Assembly: GCA_029857995.1 (NCBI GenBank)
Contig: JAOUFZ010000072.1
Location: forward strand, 1-8,114
DNA length: 8,114 bases
Reading direction: 5' to 3'
Source: Dehalococcoidia bacterium
Lineage (GTDB): Bacteria; Chloroflexota; Dehalococcoidia; GIF9; AB-539-J10
Shown here: positions 6,717-8,114 of the stretch, piece by piece
Layout of the letters: every line of letters starts with the position of its first letter
Position numbering within the stretch: the first letter of the stretch is position 1
The notes under the pieces: model-generated
The model's input: only the letters and a program-made list of their open reading frames with translations
Told to the model about the DNA's origin: nothing
Database searches by the model: none
Translations under genes and position numbers: made by a program

Positions 6717-6740
6717 CTGCATACTGCCACTGAGATGCAG
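6717..6740. repeat. Second inverted repeat in the same gap
   Basis: CTGCAT (6717-6722) pairs with ATGCAG (6735-6740), extended by CT/AG across a one-base bulge, leaving a 7-base loop. No U-tract follows on the minus strand, so it is not a standard terminator for the amidohydrolase gene, although it lies 67 bases after that gene's stop. Confidence 0.35.
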
Positions 6741-6806
6741 TTACTCTAGGAAATAGTGACTTTATTCTGTTGTAGCTTAGTTGCCGAATACTCTCTCTTT
6801 ATGCCC

Positions 6807-7910
6807 CTATTCATCAAGATAGAGGAATTTGGCAGGGTTTGTCTGAATCATTGTCTTGATATCTTCTTTCTTAATACCAAAGTGTATCATTGCACGAACA
6901 AACATTCGCCAACAGTCGAGAGCGTCGCCGAAGAATGGTTGGCCTCCGTCGGTGCAGGGAATGACATGGTCTGGCCCCACTTCCACCATCCACCCGAGAC
7001 CCTGGTTTGGGTCAATCATAGGCCAAACAATACTGGGGAGAACTTTGTTAGCATCCACTTGGAGGTAGCAGCCAAGACGAATCAAGTCTTTATACTGCTC
7101 GATTGTGGCTCGCTCCTCCATCGCAGTCCATGGGGCTGCATGCATCCAGAGCAGATGCGCGCCAACTTCAGAGGCATATTGTGCCAGAGGTAAAATATGC
7201 TCGTATGTCATGGTAGCGTGACCACTCATGACAGGTATCTTATACTGAGCGCAGAGGCGTACAACTTCCTTCACTTCACTATCCAACTTTCCATGCTCAT
7301 CATAAATGCGGAGATCGGGGCCACAATTTTTGCCTCCATACGTCTGGCACCAGAACAATATACCCCCCAGATTGGGATATTTACTTATTAGGTTTATCTG
7401 GTCGGGATGATGACTCCAGGCCAGTATATGAGCGCCCAGACACCGACAGGCATATTCAAGCTGGCCATCACGCACCATTTCATCTACCCGCTGTTGAGCA
7501 CCCCAGGCTTGCCCTACGGTGGGGAAAAAATGATCCTGGCTAATGAAGGCACGCATCTTGGCTTTGGAGGCCTTAATGGCATACTCGATAATGTCGTTTG
7601 CTCTGGGCACATAGTCTGGATAGAGACGCACCTGGGTATCTATCGAGTTTTCAATGAACTCGTCTTCGACACCCATGTGGATGTCATAGAACATCTCATA
7701 GATGAAATGGCCAACTTGACCAGAACGTCCAGCCTTTCGTATTTCCCATAGTTGGTCATACGTCCACTTCGCCGGGTAGCCTGCCTTTGCCCTGCCTTCC
7801 TTGGTCACCGACCTATATGCCTCTATGGCCTCCTTTGGCAGACCATTGAACCTCTCATGATGATCGCGTTCCTGTTCGAATAGTTTTGGGTTGTAAGCTT
7901 TTCCTGGCAT
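6807..7910 (-). CDS. Amidohydrolase-fold protein, DUF6282-like, with altered HxH motif
   Basis: The protein has 367 residues. The N-terminal 85 residues are a charged extension; the barrel-like part follows. Segments resemble DUF6282/amidohydrolase-2-type metal hydrolases: DTQVRLYPDYVPR (91-103), MRAFISQDHFFPT (119-131, His127), VMSGHATMTYEH (227-238, His231), LLWMHAAPW (253-261, His257) and PCTDGGQPF (318-326, Asp321). The first segment is where the family has DxHxH; here the two histidines read Gln93 and Arg95, so metal binding may be changed or lost. An alternative DIHM at 76-79 could supply one His. The start is ATG at 7910 with AAGGAGG 7 bases upstream. An SDR gene ends 61 bases before it on the same strand, so they likely form an operon. 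Relatives hydrolyse or decarboxylate cyclic or carboxylated substrates; the substrate here is unknown. The family assignment is moderately sure. Confidence 0.72.
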   Translation of the reverse strand: MPGKAYNPKLFEQERDHHERFNGLPKEAIEAYRSVTKEGRAKAGYPAKWTYDQLWEIRKAGRSGQVGHFIYEMFYDIHMGVEDEFIENSIDTQVRLYPDYVPRANDIIEYAIKASKAKMRAFISQDHFFPTVGQAWGAQQRVDEMVRDGQLEYACRCLGAHILAWSHHPDQINLISKYPNLGGILFWCQTYGGKNCGPDLRIYDEHGKLDSEVKEVVRLCAQYKIPVMSGHATMTYEHILPLAQYASEVGAHLLWMHAAPWTAMEERATIEQYKDLIRLGCYLQVDANKVLPSIVWPMIDPNQGLGWMVEVGPDHVIPCTDGGQPFFGDALDCWRMFVRAMIHFGIKKEDIKTMIQTNPAKFLYLDE

Positions 7911-7958
7911 TTGACTTCCTCCTTATCTTTTCGGCTGTCCTAATCAGTGACTTATTGT

Positions 7959-7981
7959 AACCTGGCGATAGCTACCAGGTT
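7959..7981 (-). repeat. Hairpin spanning the stop codon of the SDR gene
   Basis: AACCTGG (7959-7965) and CCAGGTT (7975-7981) are perfect 7-bp complements around a 9-base loop, and the TAG of the SDR gene (7972-7974) is in that loop. On the minus-strand RNA the stem is followed by ACAATAAG, not a U-run, so it is not a classic intrinsic terminator. It may slow or partly stop polymerase, or protect the upstream message, before the amidohydrolase start 49 bases on. Confidence 0.45.
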
Positions 7982-8114
7982 GTCGTTCCACCATCAACAT
8001 AGATGATTTGTCCAGTGACAAAATCAGACGCCTTTGAAGCTAAGAATACTGTAGGGCCAACAACATCTTCAGGAAATCCCCAGCGGCCCAACGGGATGCG
8101 GGCTCTCATTGTTT
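7972..8114 (-). CDS. Short-chain dehydrogenase/reductase, C-terminal fragment (runs off window)
   Basis: Only the last 46 residues are inside the window; the N-terminal part with the Rossmann glycine motif and the YxxxK catalytic pair lies beyond position 8114. The visible part is the classic SDR ending: RIPLGRWGFPEDVVGPTVFL, then SDFVTGQIIYVDGG, ending TTTW and TAG. The PLGRWG-PEDV and TGQ-x3-VDGG motifs are typical of FabG-like NAD(P)H-dependent oxidoreductases that interconvert alcohols and ketones. It lies upstream of the amidohydrolase on the same strand. The truncation is from the window edge, not from the gene itself. Substrate and cofactor preference cannot be judged. Confidence 0.9.
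   Translation of the reverse strand, partial: TMRARIPLGRWGFPEDVVGPTVFLASKASDFVTGQIIYVDGGTTTW

Noticed and set aside
1..8114. Mobile elements, CRISPR arrays, tRNA or rRNA genes
   Set aside because: No transposase-like protein, no regularly spaced repeats, and no tRNA or rRNA signature seen on either strand.

Overview
The window looks like a bacterial chromosome segment of moderate GC content with AT-richer intergenic regions. It carries six complete genes and one partial gene. The mix is ADP-forming acyl-CoA synthetase, SCP-x-type thiolase, an HMG-CoA-synthase-like protein fused to a DUF35 domain, GlcG/HbpS, radical SAM, amidohydrolase and SDR. That mix recalls acyl-CoA-rich gene neighbourhoods of anaerobic or sediment bacteria such as Dehalococcoidia-type Chloroflexota or Desulfobacterota. 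This placement is inference from gene content only; no rRNA or other phylogenetic marker is present. No tRNA, CRISPR array or insertion sequence was seen.

Layout. Positions 1-323 have no supportable gene. Positions 324-4561 hold a three-gene minus-strand cluster, in transcription order: HMG-CoA-synthase-like/DUF35 fusion, thiolase, CoA-binding (alpha-type) part of an ADP-forming acyl-CoA synthetase. Positions 4562-5021 are a 460-base divergent intergenic region with a perfect 9-bp inverted repeat, a good minus-strand promoter whose -35 box lies in one arm of the repeat, and a separate plus-strand promoter. Positions 5022-5531 hold the only plus-strand gene, a GlcG/HbpS-family protein. It faces tail to tail a minus-strand radical SAM gene (5626-6636) with an extra four-cysteine cluster. 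Upstream of that lie a minus-strand amidohydrolase-fold gene (6807-7910) and the C-terminal end of an SDR oxidoreductase (7972-8114, running off the window).

How the genes may work together. The thiolase and the condensing-enzyme/DUF35 fusion are adjacent and resemble the parts of the archaeal thiolase/HMG-CoA synthase/DUF35 channelling complex. However, the usual catalytic His of HMG-CoA synthase aligns with Tyr here, so the reaction is probably not standard HMG-CoA synthesis. The ADP-forming synthetase subunit could release a CoA thioester product with ATP gain, but its ATP-grasp beta partner is not in the window. SDR and amidohydrolase are a likely catabolic pair (dehydrogenation, then C-C or C-N hydrolysis or decarboxylation). 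Taken together the window reads as a carboxylic acid or ketone degradation locus with unknown substrate.

Most notable points: the fused condensing enzyme/DUF35 with altered active site, the amidohydrolase whose HxH metal motif appears to be QxR, the radical SAM protein with an extra Cys cluster, and the symmetric promoter/operator between the divergent genes.
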